Shown in pieces: positions 22,254-34,084 of a DNA stretch of 64,000 nt (position 1 is its first letter; the number at the start of each line of letters is the position of its first letter). Source of the stretch: Chinchilla lanigera (taxonomy: Eukaryota; Chordata; Mammalia; Rodentia; Chinchillidae); the NCBI RefSeq assembly GCF_000276665.1, contig NW_004955427.1, positions 6,293,369 through 6,357,368 on the forward strand. The letters are read 5' to 3'. Under the pieces are notes generated by a model. The model ran no database searches and had not been told where the DNA came from. It was given only the letters and a program-made list of their open reading frames with translations. A program made the position numbers and the translations under genes.

Positions 22254-22954
22254 TTCAGCTTTAAATTTTTAAATGAATAGAACACTGGATGTGACTAGGA
22301 GAAAATCCTTGAAGTTAGAAAATACAAACAAGTATGTCATAAAACTGTAAAACTTAGAGAAATACTATACTTAGCCATCGCTAGATGATTCTAATCATTC
22401 ATATGTCATAAATAATTCCAGAGAAACAGTATTCCACACTCCACCTTTATTATTGAATTGGACCTGATGGCTGAGCTCAGGACTTTCATTGGTTTAATTC
22501 AATTTTTGAAGAATAACTTATTTGTAAAAAGATTTTTAAACTAATGCCTTTATATGAGACTACATCTAAATTCCATTTGAGGTGTTGTCTCTCTGATTTG
22601 CCAATTATTTCAATTATATTTTATCTTATTTATCTTCTTTTGACTTTCTGGAAATCTTAGTCAAGAAGTTGGACTGGGAAACATGATTTGTCAGAGAGCA
22701 ATCAGAACTAATTTATCCTTCCTATCAATAGTTATTTTTAAGAGACAACAGAGTATCTGTCATCATTCCTCGTACTCAGAACTGGTATATCTAAAAGCAA
22801 CTGTTTCTCCATTTCAGTCTTCTCTCCACTGCTCTTACTAATGACAGCAATGTAAGAGTACAGGGATCACAGTCTTTTTCCACCTTGACGGAAATACTCA
22901 TTTCTAAAATTGGGCTGAATAATGAGGGACGGTCATTATCAAGAAATAATGTAC

Positions 22955-23140
22955 TTGAATGTGGTAACACACACCTGTAATCTCCACACCCTGGAAAGCT
23001 AAAGCAGGAAGATCACAAATCCAAGCCCAGTCTGGAAACAGCAAAACCCCTGGCTCAAAATTAAAAGCAAAACAAAAATGCCTAGGGGTACAGCTCAATG
23101 AGAAGATCCTGGGTGCAATCCTCAGTACCACAATTATAGT
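22955..23140 (+). mobile_element. dimeric SINE, B1 joined to ID
   Basis: Left half: TGTGGTAACACACACCTGTAATC, a B1-like body ending in an A-rich linker (about 23058-23078). Right half: CCTAGGGGTACAGCTCAATG ... GGTGCAATCCTCAGTACC, which is ID-like. This is the layout of the B1-dID family known from several non-muroid rodent lineages. It is old and diverged. Confidence 0.7.
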
Positions 23141-23383
23141 AAAAATATCCTTGTTAGGATTTCAGTTGGAGATAATCCATAGGGCATGTCTAGGGGAAGC
23201 GTGTTCAGTACATATCAATAATTTATCTTAACTTACAAGCGTCCTTATCAGAACCACGTTCCTAGCATCGGTGTCCCAGTTCTATCTCCAGAAAGGTGAT
23301 GCGAGAGATTACTCGGTTCTCCATGAGGAAGCCAAATACTGAAATAGTATGAACCTCCCTATAATATAGCATCTAGTTTACAG

Positions 23384-23461
23384 GGCCGGGATATAGCTCA
23401 GTGGCATAAGTGCCTGCCTGGCAAGCACAAGGTCCTGAGTTCGATTCCTGGTACCACAAAA

Positions 23462-23470
<9 letters not shown>
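23384..23470 (+). mobile_element. ID-type SINE with (TA)n tail
   Basis: GGGCCGGGATATAGCTCAGTG to GAGTTCGATTCCTGGTACC and poly(A). The tail runs into a long TA repeat. Confidence 0.92.
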
Positions 23471-23528
<58 letters not shown>

Positions 23529-23551
23529 TATGTATATATATATACATATAG
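23471..23551. repeat. (TA)n microsatellite
   Basis: About 26 TA units then an interrupted TA/TG stretch. It lies directly at the 3' tail of the ID SINE. The 80-aa minus-strand frame here consists of translated YI repeats and is not a gene. Confidence 0.95.
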
Positions 23552-23865
23552 CCTGTAGTTTGCAAAACCCTCAGAATGAATACACACTACAGAATACCTA
23601 AAAAAGAATGCATGAGTCATCAGTATATAAAAACAAATGTCTTATTCTTCCGTTATCTCTGATCCTTTGAGCCGTCTCCCAGATTTGATATATTGGTGTG
23701 AGTCACTGAACTTCAAACTCCCTTCTTAACCCTGTAATAGAATTAGGGACATCTAAGAGATTGAACAACTTACTCTATTTATTTATTTATTTATTTTTTA
23801 GTGCAAAGGCTCTGGACTCAATCTCCAGTACTGCCAGCTAAATAAATAAATAAATACATAGGACT

Positions 23866-23945
23866 GGGGATTTAGCTCAGTGGCACAGCACTTGCCTGGC
23901 AAGCGCGACATCATGAGTTCGATTCCTGGTACCGGAAAAAAATTT
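23866..23945 (+). mobile_element. ID-type SINE
   Basis: GACTGGGGATTTAGCTCAGTG ... GTTCGATTCCTGGTACCGG and an A/T-rich tail. Just upstream (23800-23842) is the 3' half of an older ID (GGACTCAATCTCCAGTACTG), so two ID copies lie in tandem. AAATACATA recurs on both sides of the younger one, a possible short duplication. Confidence 0.88.
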
Positions 23946-24024
23946 TTAAAAAAATTTAAAAAAAAAATACGTACATACATACATACATAAATTGCTTGAC
24001 TTCCAGGCTTTTCATTTCTAACCA

Positions 24025-25410
24025 TTTTTCTGCACAGAAACTACCCAAGCACCAGCTAAAGCTTTGGGGCCTTCATTCTTATGAGGGAAAGGTTCTGCCA
24101 TTATTTCAACAAAAAGGCAAAAAAGAAAAAAAAATGCTGGAAACTCAGTTTAGAAACCACTTTCAGAACACAATGGACATGAAAGTGAAAAGATAATGTC
24201 GAACCCTTGCGCTGAAGGAAACATCTTGCAGAGCCGTGGTAGGGCTTGGAGAACAACCTGCATGTATTTAGCTAATGCATCAATTACCTCTGCAGTAAAA
24301 AGGGGCAATGGAAGAGAAGGGAGGGTGAGATGAGAGGGGTGAGGATGAAAGAAATGATCTACAGTCTCTTTTCTGCTCTCGAACACTTCCAGAGCATCAG
24401 TAGATCAATGCTAAATAAAACAGTCAGAGGCATAGAGCGGACATTATCTATTTTTTGTGTTAAAATTGAGTAAAAACACAAGAACAAAAGGAACAGCAAT
24501 AGCACCATAGCTTCTATAGTTAAAGCCAAAAGTCTAACATTTCAAGGAACAAATTCCAAGCATTTGTAATGGAGAGCATTTATCCCATGTTATCCTTGTA
24601 GGTTTGACCCATAAATCTGTGTGAATAATGTGAGATAGAACTGTAACAGCATGGATTACAGAAACCAGGAAGATAACCAAAGAATATATAAGGGATTCCA
24701 GAGATGGGTAGAAACCCTACCGGATTAACCCAAGTAGAGAAAATATATTTGTGCAGAAAATCATGATCTAGCGACTTGAACATGGCTTTACTGCCAAAGG
24801 GCCTGACTCAGATAAACCGACAGTGCGATCTGCAACAAAGTTCTTTACCCCATTGAACTTCAGTTCTCTGTACAAAAAATAAGATTCATAAAGCTGGAGC
24901 ATTTTAGGAACTTGTTTCTTCATTAAATAGTGACACTAATAACCATTCACCTTTAGATGCTTTATTTTTCTGAATTTGATATTAATCATTGACTTCATAT
25001 GTGTATTCTTTTATAATAACCCTTGCTTTATATACTTGACTACTTTGTTGACCAGTCCTTTTGTTGCCATTACACAACTCTGAGATAAAGAACAATTTCA
25101 GCTCCCGCAATGGAGAGGCATCCAACTGTATTTGACAAAATCAGCAGCGCTCTTTACCCTGGGGCCCAGTGGGGCAGACGCTTCCCCTGTGTTTCATTTC
25201 ATCAGAGTTATCTGACATGGAAAGTTGGAGCATTTGCATAAATGGAAACCTTAGGCATTTTTTATGCTGCTGACATATAAAAAATCTTAATAGATTATGT
25301 CACCTCTGTGCCATAAAGGGCCCTCGTGAAAAACTTTTGCATTGAAATTGACCACTCGCAAATTTAAAATATTTCTCCATGTGTAAGTGTCTTCCCTGTA
25401 AGTTTGTACC
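24025..25410. other. unique noncoding DNA
   Basis: No repeat or gene is supported. Short frames at 23996-24196, 24150-24386 and 24580-24783 have no recognisable domain. Confidence 0.5.
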
Positions 25411-25416
25411 ACGCGG

Positions 25417-25450
<34 letters not shown>
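25417..25450 (+). repeat. (GT)n microsatellite
   Basis: About 17 uninterrupted TG units. Confidence 0.97.
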
Positions 25451-25452
<2 letters not shown>

Positions 25453-25884
25453 GGTTTGCTGGCATAGGTTATCTGAAAACAAGCTCTGGCATGCTATTTA
25501 CCACATAGACTTGTGCAACAGGTGGGCAGAACCTTGACTGCAGTGAGAATTGAAATAAACCTATACTCTGCCAGAATATTTCACATAAAACTGTTACAGT
25601 TACATGCAGCTTTCTCAGTCTACCCCACCCTCTGGCATCTTCCACTAGGTCCCCACCCTCCTGCCAATATTAAATTCATTTGATTTAGATGATTGAAACA
25701 CTTCAACTGACAGTAAAAGGTTTTTACTTGCTTCTTTTGGCTTGAGGGTCTGTGATCACTGAAAAATGCTTATATAGTATATACCTGCCAAATGCTTTTG
25801 CTCATAAATATTGGAAGTTCTACTATTTTGCATGCTCCATGCTTCGTTTGAATTTTAACATTTACTGCACTAAAGATAGAAATG

Positions 25885-26014
25885 TATTTAATTTTTTAAT
25901 TTTCTCTTTTTTTTTTTTTTTTTTTTTGGTTTTTTTTTTGGACCAGGAATCAAACTCAGGACCCTGCGCTTGCCAGGCAGGCACTTGCACCACTGAGCTA
26001 TATCCCTGGCCAGG
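25885..26014 (-). mobile_element. ID-type SINE (antisense) with TSD
   Basis: A long T tract is followed by the reverse complement of an ID (GACCAGGAATCAAACTCAGG, TTGCCAGGCAGGCACTTG, GAGCTATATCCCTGGCC). GATAGAAATG at 25875-25884 and 26015-26024 is the duplication. The open frame 25752-26069 runs through it and is not a gene. Confidence 0.92.
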
Positions 26015-26024
26015 GATAGAAATG

Positions 26025-26975
26025 CAGAACTGGTGTTATAATGATTGTGATCTTGTCAATATTAAATAGCTGCATTACAAGACGGCAAAAAGAAAATTAC
26101 ATTGTTACAGGAGTAGAGGGAAAAGGTCTGGCAAACATACTACCTGCTGACATTTGATTTACCAAAAAGTTCAGTAAGTTAGTTTGCTAAGAATACCATT
26201 TATTGTACTTTATGAAGTGAATTACTTTTTGGTGTTTGGGAAAGCCTTACTTTTGATCAACAGCTTGCCTCTTTGATTACTTATAATGTCCCAAACTCAG
26301 CAATAAAAGTAACGATCTGCTTACAAAGGTCTTTATGATATACTTAAGTGCTTATGTGAAGCTTTGTATATTCCAAACAATTTATAATATTTTATGTTTG
26401 TTCTCAGTATTCTGTTCTGTGGATCATGCTTTAAAACAAAAGCCAACTGAAGGTTATATTCATTTCAACAGCATAATAAACAGTACTTAGAACAGTAAAA
26501 ATTCACAATTACATTTTATATTTCAAATCCAAGTGTAACAGATATGACATAGGTGCACAAATACATAAATGGATACTAATATCATCCATGTATCCTATTT
26601 TCCCAAAATGTTCTCATTCTGATTCTATGTGTGTATTTTTTTCCTGTGATTTCTGACTCATCCTGAACACAAAGCTCTGCAGAGAAGTAATAACCTCAAC
26701 TTCTTCCCAGAAGAAAAATAAAATAAAATAAAATAAAAATCTAAATGGCTATTCACACAGATTTGGAAATGAGATCTATACCACCACATGGCCTACACCT
26801 CTGGGGCAAGATGACTGGTGGCAGTATATAAAAATTAGAACTAGAATAATTAAGCTAGTGTTCTAGGGTGGTCGGTTTCCACATGAGGTTGTTAGGTTAA
26901 TTATCTATGGAAAAAGAGCCTATAATATGTGTAAGGTGGTTGGAGAAATGGAGAAACCGAAGCCAGGAAAAATAA
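26025..26975. other. unique AT-rich noncoding DNA
   Basis: No gene or repeat family seen apart from a short (AAATA)n run at 26717-26738. Confidence 0.55.
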
Positions 26976-26987
26976 TTATAAGACAAT

Positions 26988-27083
26988 TGGGGCTGGGGAT
27001 TTAGCTCAGAGGCACAGCACCTGCCTGGCAAGTGCGAGGTCATGAGTTCAATTCACGGTACCAGAAAAAAACAAACAAACAAA
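26988..27083 (+). mobile_element. ID-type SINE
   Basis: TGGGGCTGGGGATTTAGCTC ... AGTTCAATTCACGGTACC with an AAAC-rich tail. AAGACAAT occurs at 26980-26987 and 27084-27091. Confidence 0.92.
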
Positions 27084-27209
27084 AAGACAATAGCAGTTAG
27101 AACAGCAACAAGAAGATAAATATCAGACAAAGGTTAATAGTATTGTGATCTGAGATTTTTTGAGACAGTGACCAATGAGATTGTTTATTTATTTGATTGT
27201 TTTAAAAAT

Positions 27210-28370
27210 ATAATGTTCCCTTTTTAATTTAACTAAGTTTATTAGTACAATTTAGGTATATACAAATGGTCACACTCATCACAGGGAATTTGTACCTGTG
27301 CATGATATACCATGATTTGTCTTTTCCCCTTCCCATTCTCCTCTCTTCCCTTCCATTTCTATTCCAATCTTTATTCACAAATTTTTGTTTAAAAAAAAAA
27401 CAGTAAGAATCAACAAATGGGATTATTTCACACTAACAAGCTTCCGTACAGCAAAAGAATCAATCAGCAGAGAGAAGCAACAACCTACAGAATGGGAAAA
27501 ATATTGCCTCAGACAGAGGACTAATATCTACACTGTACAAAGAAGTAAAAAAAAAAATTAAGCCGCCTAAAATTATACACCCAGCCAAGAAGTGGGCCAG
27601 AGATTAACAGAAACTTCACAGAAGAAATACAAATGGTCAACAAATAATAGGAAAAAAATTTCAACATCTCTGGCCATTAGAGAAATGCAAATTAAAACAA
27701 TACTAAGATTCCATTTTACTCTGGAAATAATGGCAATCACAAAGAAATCAAACAATAACAAATACTGGTGATGCTATGGTGAAAAAGGAACCCTTCTGTA
27801 TGGGAATACAAAGTAGTACAACCATTATGGAAATAAGTAAGGAGATTTCTCAAATAACTTAAATGAGGATAGCCAGCTATCACCCTGTTAGGCATCTATT
27901 CCAAAGAGCTTAAATTAACTCATCATACTCCAGCAACATATGGATACCATTGTTTATAGCAGCACAATTCATAATAGCTACATCCTGGAAATAGCCTGTA
28001 TGCAAATCAACAGACAACTGGATAAAGAAATTGTGGCATCTATATTTAATGAAATTCTAATTGGCTACAAAGAATGGCAAATTTCAGACATTATAGGAAA
28101 ATAAATGCACTTGGAAAATATGTTATATGAAATAAACCAGACACACAAGCATAAATACCACATGGTATCCCTCATTTGGGTGAGGCACAGTACAAACAAA
28201 GGAAATGACAAAGGATGGATGGAAAGGGACAAGGGGATGGATCTCTTGCCATAGGGAAGTGTTCCAGGGAACAAGGGTGAGGTGTGAGGAGGTGGGGAAG
28301 GGGAAGTGAGAGGAATAAAGATGTGCTATTTAGAGAAACCTAATATACTTAATTAACCTAAATATACATT
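27210..28370 (-). mobile_element. LINE-1 with large 5' inversion
   Basis: 27210-27390 is the antisense of an L1 3' UTR (pyrimidine-rich TTTTCCCCTTCCCATTCTCC, then the mark of the purine tract). From about 27400 to 28330 L1 ORF2 end and 3' UTR run in sense, with words like CACTAACAAGCTTCCGTACA, CCAGCCAAGAAGTGGGCCAG, GCCATTAGAGAAATGCAAAT and ATAGCAGCACAATTCATAAT. On the minus strand this is inverted 5' part then normal 3' end. Frames in it are broken. Confidence 0.8.
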
Positions 28371-28374
28371 ATGT

Positions 28375-30600
28375 ATCATAACATGAGCTGAGATGGTGAC
28401 ACTGAGATGCTCACTGAGATGGTGATGATAATGTAGGTGATGTCAGGTTATACTGGTGTAATGCTGAGACATGAACTAGAACTGCCCAATAGGATAAGAC
28501 AGCAGGAGTAATGGACAGACGTGAGCATTTAGGAGACATATTCTGTCCATCAAGGCATCACTTTTAAAACCTATTACTCTCCTCCTAGGGAAAAAAAAAA
28601 AAAGAAAAGAAAAAAGAAAAAACTTCAGCTTCATGGCAGGTGGAGAAAGGAATGGATACACCAAGGAAAAAAGTTTTCTCAAAATATAGATCGAAATAAA
28701 GAAGAAAATATGTCTATGAGTTTGGCCTCTGTTAATAAACCTAGATAGAAAAAAAAAGGATGAATTGGGAAAGGGCTATAGAATTTGTTCAAACAAAGCT
28801 GCGTACATAAGGCAAGAAAACATTGGTGATACTGAAGTGAAAGAAGGCAAAGCTCCTGCAACTATCAGTGGTCTAAAGAGACCTCAGAAAGGACAGGGCA
28901 ACAGAGGAAATTCCCCTCAATTTGGCAAGAAGGAAAACACAACAGTGCCCCTGATAAAGACTGAAGTCTAATTTAAGAGATTTAAGATGAGATCAGGTAA
29001 CAAGGAGCATATTTCTGAGAGAAGTTACATCCACCAATGATATCTCTTGCACGTCTTTGTAAAAGCTCAGAACTGAAATTTAGGCACACCATTCTGTGCA
29101 GTGATAGTGGAAAACTACTATTTCAAAAGTCTTAATGTATTATTTTCTGTATCAATTATTATAATATGTCCACAAGTTCCTGGTGTACATTTAAATTTCA
29201 TTAGGCTACAGGTAATAGAGAAAACATTAACTGAATATGTTGACTCAGGTTTACTTTTCACAGGTTAGTAATCAGCCAGGGTTTCCTTTCAAGCCTCTCG
29301 CTTAAATTGTTTATACCCCCTCCATGCAGCCTCTGTTCCTTTCAGGGTGAAGAATAGAAGGCTGATAACAGCCCTTTCTCTTCTCTAGATGAGAAAGCTA
29401 AGCAATGGCTCAGCACAGTAAAGTTTGTCAGGGAATAATATTTGACCAAAAAATTAAGGTTGTCACCATTAAGAGAAATAATTATTCTATTCTACCAACA
29501 GCTCAGTTTCTAAATTTTAGTTGTCTTCAGAGATTTTGCTCATCTTTGGAAGAAACAACTTTAAATTTTTTCTTCTATCTCTTTTTAAGGGAACTACATT
29601 TTTCTCCACTTCCATAATATGGGGTCAATGAACTGGTGGTCACAGAATATCTGTTCACCCCACACTGCAACTCATCCCCCAGATCCCAAGCCTTGTGGAA
29701 TAATATGATTCGGGGAGTCGGTTAAGTTTGATGTGCTTGAGAGAGAAAGGTTAATCACTTACAGCTTATTTAAGTAAAGTGGGACTCATGTCAGCCTCCT
29801 CATGAAGAGAAAAAGAAGAATTTTGCTATATAGTCCATTTTTTTCAACAAAATGTACATGGTTTTTATAACAGTCCTTGTTAGGTGGATTTCTATTGCAA
29901 AAGTCATCTTTTAGTTTATCTGGGACTCTCAGGATTGATGTACCTGAAATGCAGGTTGAGACTTGGGTATGTTCTGCTTCTTGGAGACCATGGGTCCCTC
30001 AGGTGCACAGGCTGTGGAGTGCTGGTCAACCTCCGTGAGTGTGATGTAGGTTTTCACTTCCAAGCTCACTTCAGACACCATGAACTGGTATTATGTCTTC
30101 AGCCCATGACTTTTTCCCACTTTTTCAACTTAGAAACTAGAAAAAAGATACAAAACTAACGTCCAGTGTGGTGTTGTTCATGTTATTACTGCTCAACAAC
30201 CGCAAAGCTGCCTCTGAGATTACTCCCCTGGGAAGGCCCATTAATTTCTTTTTCTATAAATTGCTTAATGGTTTGGTGTTAATGGATTCTCAAAAATTGA
30301 TCTTTTAAAAAGGAGCGTTTTTAAAGCCATGGTAAGACAATTGGGATTTAAATGGAAATAATTGTGAAGTTTTTTCTCCTCTCTAAAAGAGTTTTTCAGA
30401 ATCCTTGCCATTATTGTACTGCCGCTGAGAAGCAAGAGTGCTATTTCATACACAAGCTGCAGCTCATCTTGGAGTGAGCCATGTAACAATGAGTGTATGC
30501 ACCAGGGACATTACTTCTTCAGCGGTGTAATATGCTGTCTTTAAGGTATTTTACTGTAAATGGTAATATGGACAAGTTTGCAGTAAATCATAGAAATGAA
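28375..30600. other. unique noncoding DNA
   Basis: Nothing I can name. A GAGATGGTGA word repeats at 28390-28427. Frames at 28765-28971 (68 aa, plus), 29405-29617, 29884-30159 and 30265-30489 show no recognisable domain. CATCCCCCAGATCCCAAG at about 29675 could be a scrap of an LTR. Confidence 0.45.
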
Positions 30601-30615
30601 AGAAAAAATGTTTTC

Positions 30616-30617
<2 letters not shown>

Positions 30618-30646
<29 letters not shown>

Positions 30647-30772
30647 TGAGATAGGGTTTCACTACGCAGTTCAGGCTGGCCTTGAACTCACTTTGTAGCT
30701 TAGGTTGGTCTCAAACTCACAGCAATCCTCCTGCCTCAGACTCCCAAGTGCTGCAATTACAAGCATGCGTTT
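30618..30772 (-). mobile_element. B1-type SINE (antisense)
   Basis: A T tract of about 29 then GAGATAGGGTTTCACTACGC, TTCAGGCTGGCCTTGAACTC, TGCTGCAATTACAAGCATGC. Confidence 0.93.
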
Positions 30773-30774
30773 TT

Positions 30775-32485
30775 AAAATGAAAGGCGGTAAAAGAATAAT
30801 CATAATTATTATTATTTTCTAAACATTTTAAATCCCTATATTCTGCAATCATTGAATACTGAGCTAAAGTAAGATATATTCTGAATATTGTCCCTAATGA
30901 TGTTTACAACCAATACAAATCCTTCACTAATGAAGTAGTGTATGCTTTTATTCATTATTATTTGCTACATTATGAATAATATATGTGGCTTTGTTTTATA
31001 ATGCATTACACATGTATTAAAAATCAAAAATCTTCAATAAATATGGGATTCTATTGAATAGTACTGTCTTCAATTATATCCAATATAGTATATAGAAACT
31101 GGATTTATTCTGTAGAAAAAGTAATGAAGTTTTACGTAATAATTCAACTAAGGTTCTGTTTTTGAAACAGGAAGTGAATTGAAGATTATTTAAAGGCTTA
31201 TTTTGTGCTCTGAATCCTTTAAATATGAATGCAAAAACAACGGGAAATATATGTGAGCAGATTTAACTTCACTAATTTACTCTGATTAATCAAGGGTGAT
31301 TATCACCAATGCACAAAGAATTTTAATCACACAAGAAAATATACGGGTAAAAGCCACGCATTGCCTTGTTAGAATAAATAGTAATTTATAACGCAAAATA
31401 ACTCATCAAAAGGAAATTAGGAAACATGGAACACACTCAAGAGACACAAATTGTCAGGAACATCTTCTGAACATTTTCATCTAGATTTCCTTGAGTCATG
31501 TTATCTGTAACACAATAAACTCTTTTACTGATGTGCTAGCTTTTTGCCAGAGGTCACAATCTACTTTCTGATTCTGTTTGTCACATTTGAAAAACATTTA
31601 GACTCAGTCTTTCACTTTATTGCCTTAATATTTTACTCTCTTATAAGACCAAAGAGATAGGCTGGTTTGAGATGGATCTTTTCCAGTTCCTCAACTTTTG
31701 CTTTATTGCTTAAAAATAAAGATATAGAAATAGAAATATGTAGCTATAAATGTAGAGGAAAAAGTTATTTTCTGGCACATAATTATCCTGACACATAATT
31801 AACTACCACAATTTTATAAGCTTACTTACAGGTCTTCAAAAACACGAGTCAGGTCTTCAATTAGCGTAAAGGGAACGGGCTTGCTGTTGCAGGCCTTCTT
31901 ATTTATTTCATTGTAAAATGCTGTTCATACTCTCTTTGTTGTAAAAATGTAATAACTTCTGAGTTTTTTTTTTTTTTTTTTCAATTTTTTGCCTACCCAT
32001 CTAAAATTCCCGAAATACCTTCCTTATCTTTCTGTGCTTCCATTTAACAAACGTTCTCAGTCACTCACTCAAATCCACCTCAGCTCATTATCCAATTTAC
32101 TGTGACCCGGGTACCAACTCAAAAACAATTGGTCTTTAGTTTTAAACAGCCATTGCTTTAAAACAATAGTTTATTTAGTTGTTACAGTAGTTAATCAACT
32201 TCTGATTCAAATCATTTTTTCTTAAAATTACAGCAGTGTAAGTAGTACTTTGACAGTGAGATTTTACACGGCGTTTCAACCTGGTTTGTTATCTCTGGGG
32301 AAATTGAGCACCATCACCGTCCTCTGGACTCTATGTGATTATATCATTGTCTCTCTTTGGAAGACAGTCAATATCATATAAATACATGTTATCTGTACTG
32401 TGCTTCATCTCACAATTTCTTTTTCTCTACTTTGCAAAGTGTACAGATAAAAAGGGAAAAGAGGTTAAAATCAAGAAATATCTGA
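30775..32485. other. unique AT-rich noncoding DNA
   Basis: No gene or repeat family recognised. Contains a T run at 31965-31981. Confidence 0.55.
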
Positions 32486-32489
32486 ACTG

Positions 32490-32838
32490 CTTATAACCTG
32501 AGTGTGATTCCCCGAATTCACGCTGAAACTTACTCAGTGCTGCGGCGGTATTAAGCGGTGGAGCCTTGGAGAGGCAGTGAAATCAGGAAGACTCCAGCCT
32601 TCTGAATGGAGATTAAGGCTTTTTGTAAAGAGGCTTCATGGACATTCATCTATTTTTCATTGAAACTGTTCCTGACACCATACAGGTTGGACTCTCTTCA
32701 GACACTGAATATGCTGAGGCATTGATGTTAGACTTTCCAGGCTCTACAACTATGAGCAATGAAACAACATATGATGTTAGTAAATTGCCCAGTCTAAGGT
32801 GTTTTGTTATAGCAGCAAGAATGGACTAAGACACAAAC
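32490..32838 (+). mobile_element. MST-like MaLR LTR
   Basis: It ends with the MST-type landmark order: AACTATGAGCAATGAAACAA, AAATTGCCCAGTCTAAGGTG, TTTTGTTATAGCAGCAAG, AATGGACTAAGACA. The 63-aa frame at 32638-32829 is inside the LTR and is not a gene. Confidence 0.8.
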
Positions 32839-33189
32839 TAAAAACAAATTTTAATAAAAAGTCATGTATTAGGTTTAAAGAAAAATTTAGAAAAATAATA
32901 CAAAAGATCTTAGACTAGTGCTTATACTTGAATATGAGATTTCTGTTAAATTAAAACAAAATAAATTTAAACCTGGTTTAGTTATGATTTAGAAGTAACA
33001 CAGGCTTATAAATTTTGTTCTTAATATCCTATAAGTTGATCATTATTCTGTGAAAGTAATTAAACATGGCGCACTACTTTTTTCTACACGATTAGCAGGT
33101 ATTTAATTTGTATCTTAATTATATAAAACAAATGGATTAGTTATATACTAATAAATTTCCAGGAGAAAATTAAAGTACGGGACAATAGA

Positions 33190-33310
33190 GATTATATTTT
33201 TGATGTAATAGTTTCAGCCTGTCATTTTTGAATTGGCCTGGTAAAATATTTATGGGCATAGAGAACCTTAGCACATATTTATTGAATGAATGAATGAATG
33301 AATGAATGAA
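33190..33310 (+). mobile_element. L2/MIR-like 3' end with (TGAA)n
   Basis: AGCACATATTTATTGAATGA followed by repeated TGAA. This is the usual tail of L2/MIR elements. The upstream boundary is vague. Confidence 0.45.
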
Positions 33311-33724
33311 AATGTTTTAGAGCAATTCTGACTTTCTCTGGAGCCTGTTGGTACTTGAAGCCAGATATCTAGTGCTATGCTAATTGTCTGTGTTGAGCAA
33401 GCTACACAGTGGGAATATAGAGTTTCATAGGGGAACTGGTACTAGGGTGAGGCAAGTGAGGTGTTGCTTTAAGTATAAAATACAAAACACTGCAAAATAT
33501 CAGTAATTATCCAAAAGAATATTTTAAAGGAAGATTTTTACAATTCCAGGTAATATACCCAGTTATACAGCTAATGCAAAAAAAGAATGTACAGTAAACC
33601 AAAAAAAAATCAATTAATTAAATAATGTTTTTGCTCATCATTTTGGGGACCAGATGAAGGACTACCTTTTGGGTGACAGAAAATAATCCAGGAGTACAGA
33701 GAGGGGTAACATTTAAAAAACAAC

Positions 33725-33730
33725 TTTAAT
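33725..33730 (-). promoter_or_regulatory. possible polyadenylation signal ATTAAA
   Basis: On the minus strand, CACTAATTAAAGTTG about 110 bp after the stop of the candidate exon. It is a common variant signal. Meaningful only if that exon is real. Confidence 0.25.
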
Positions 33731-33836
33731 TAGTGAAAGTAGGAGACAAAAAGAAGCGGGCTCCCAGATGACTTTTCGGCGGTGTAATTCCCCCACTTGG
33801 CCTCTGGAAGACGTGTTATACGGCTCAAAAACCAAA

Positions 33837-34077
33837 CTAGTTGTCCTGTGAAACGGTGACCAGCTTGGAATGATCACCTTGTGTTTCTCTTTTGTTCTTC
33901 CTGTTCCGCTTTTTCTTCATTAATTCCTTCTGTCCTGAAATTTTATCTTTCCATATTTGCAGTGCATAACAGATTCCGCTTTGGACGGATCCCCAGCTAA
34001 GAACAAATATGAGTAAGATACCAGTCCCTTTCAACAAGCCATGCGACAGTGAAGTGGAAGATGTGGTCGGCATGTCC
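33837..34077 (-). CDS. possible terminal coding exon, single-pass membrane protein
   Basis: The minus strand shows a plausible 3' terminal exon. TTTCTTACAG at 34078 is an acceptor; a single leading base would complete a split codon, then codons run D-M-P-T-T-S-S-T and on to a TAG stop at 33837-33839. The frame gives one hydrophobic stretch of about 22 residues (from GTGILLIFVL) and then a strongly basic tail (KKKRNRKNKRE). About 110 bp after the stop lies ATTAAA (33725-33730), a variant polyadenylation signal. Local CpG and GC content is higher than the neighbours. I do not recognise the family. It could also be a chance open frame of 78 codons, and no upstream exon was identified. If real, it would be the transmembrane and cytoplasmic end of a type I protein, with upstream exons at higher coordinates. 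Confidence 0.3.
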
Positions 34078-34084
34078 CTGTAAG

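Noticed and set aside
23378..23620. 80-codon minus-strand frame with YI repeats
   Set aside because: Translation of a (TA)n repeat and an ID SINE.
28765..28971. 68-codon frame rich in K, G and Q
   Set aside because: No known domain, no splice sites that I could support and no sign of codon bias.
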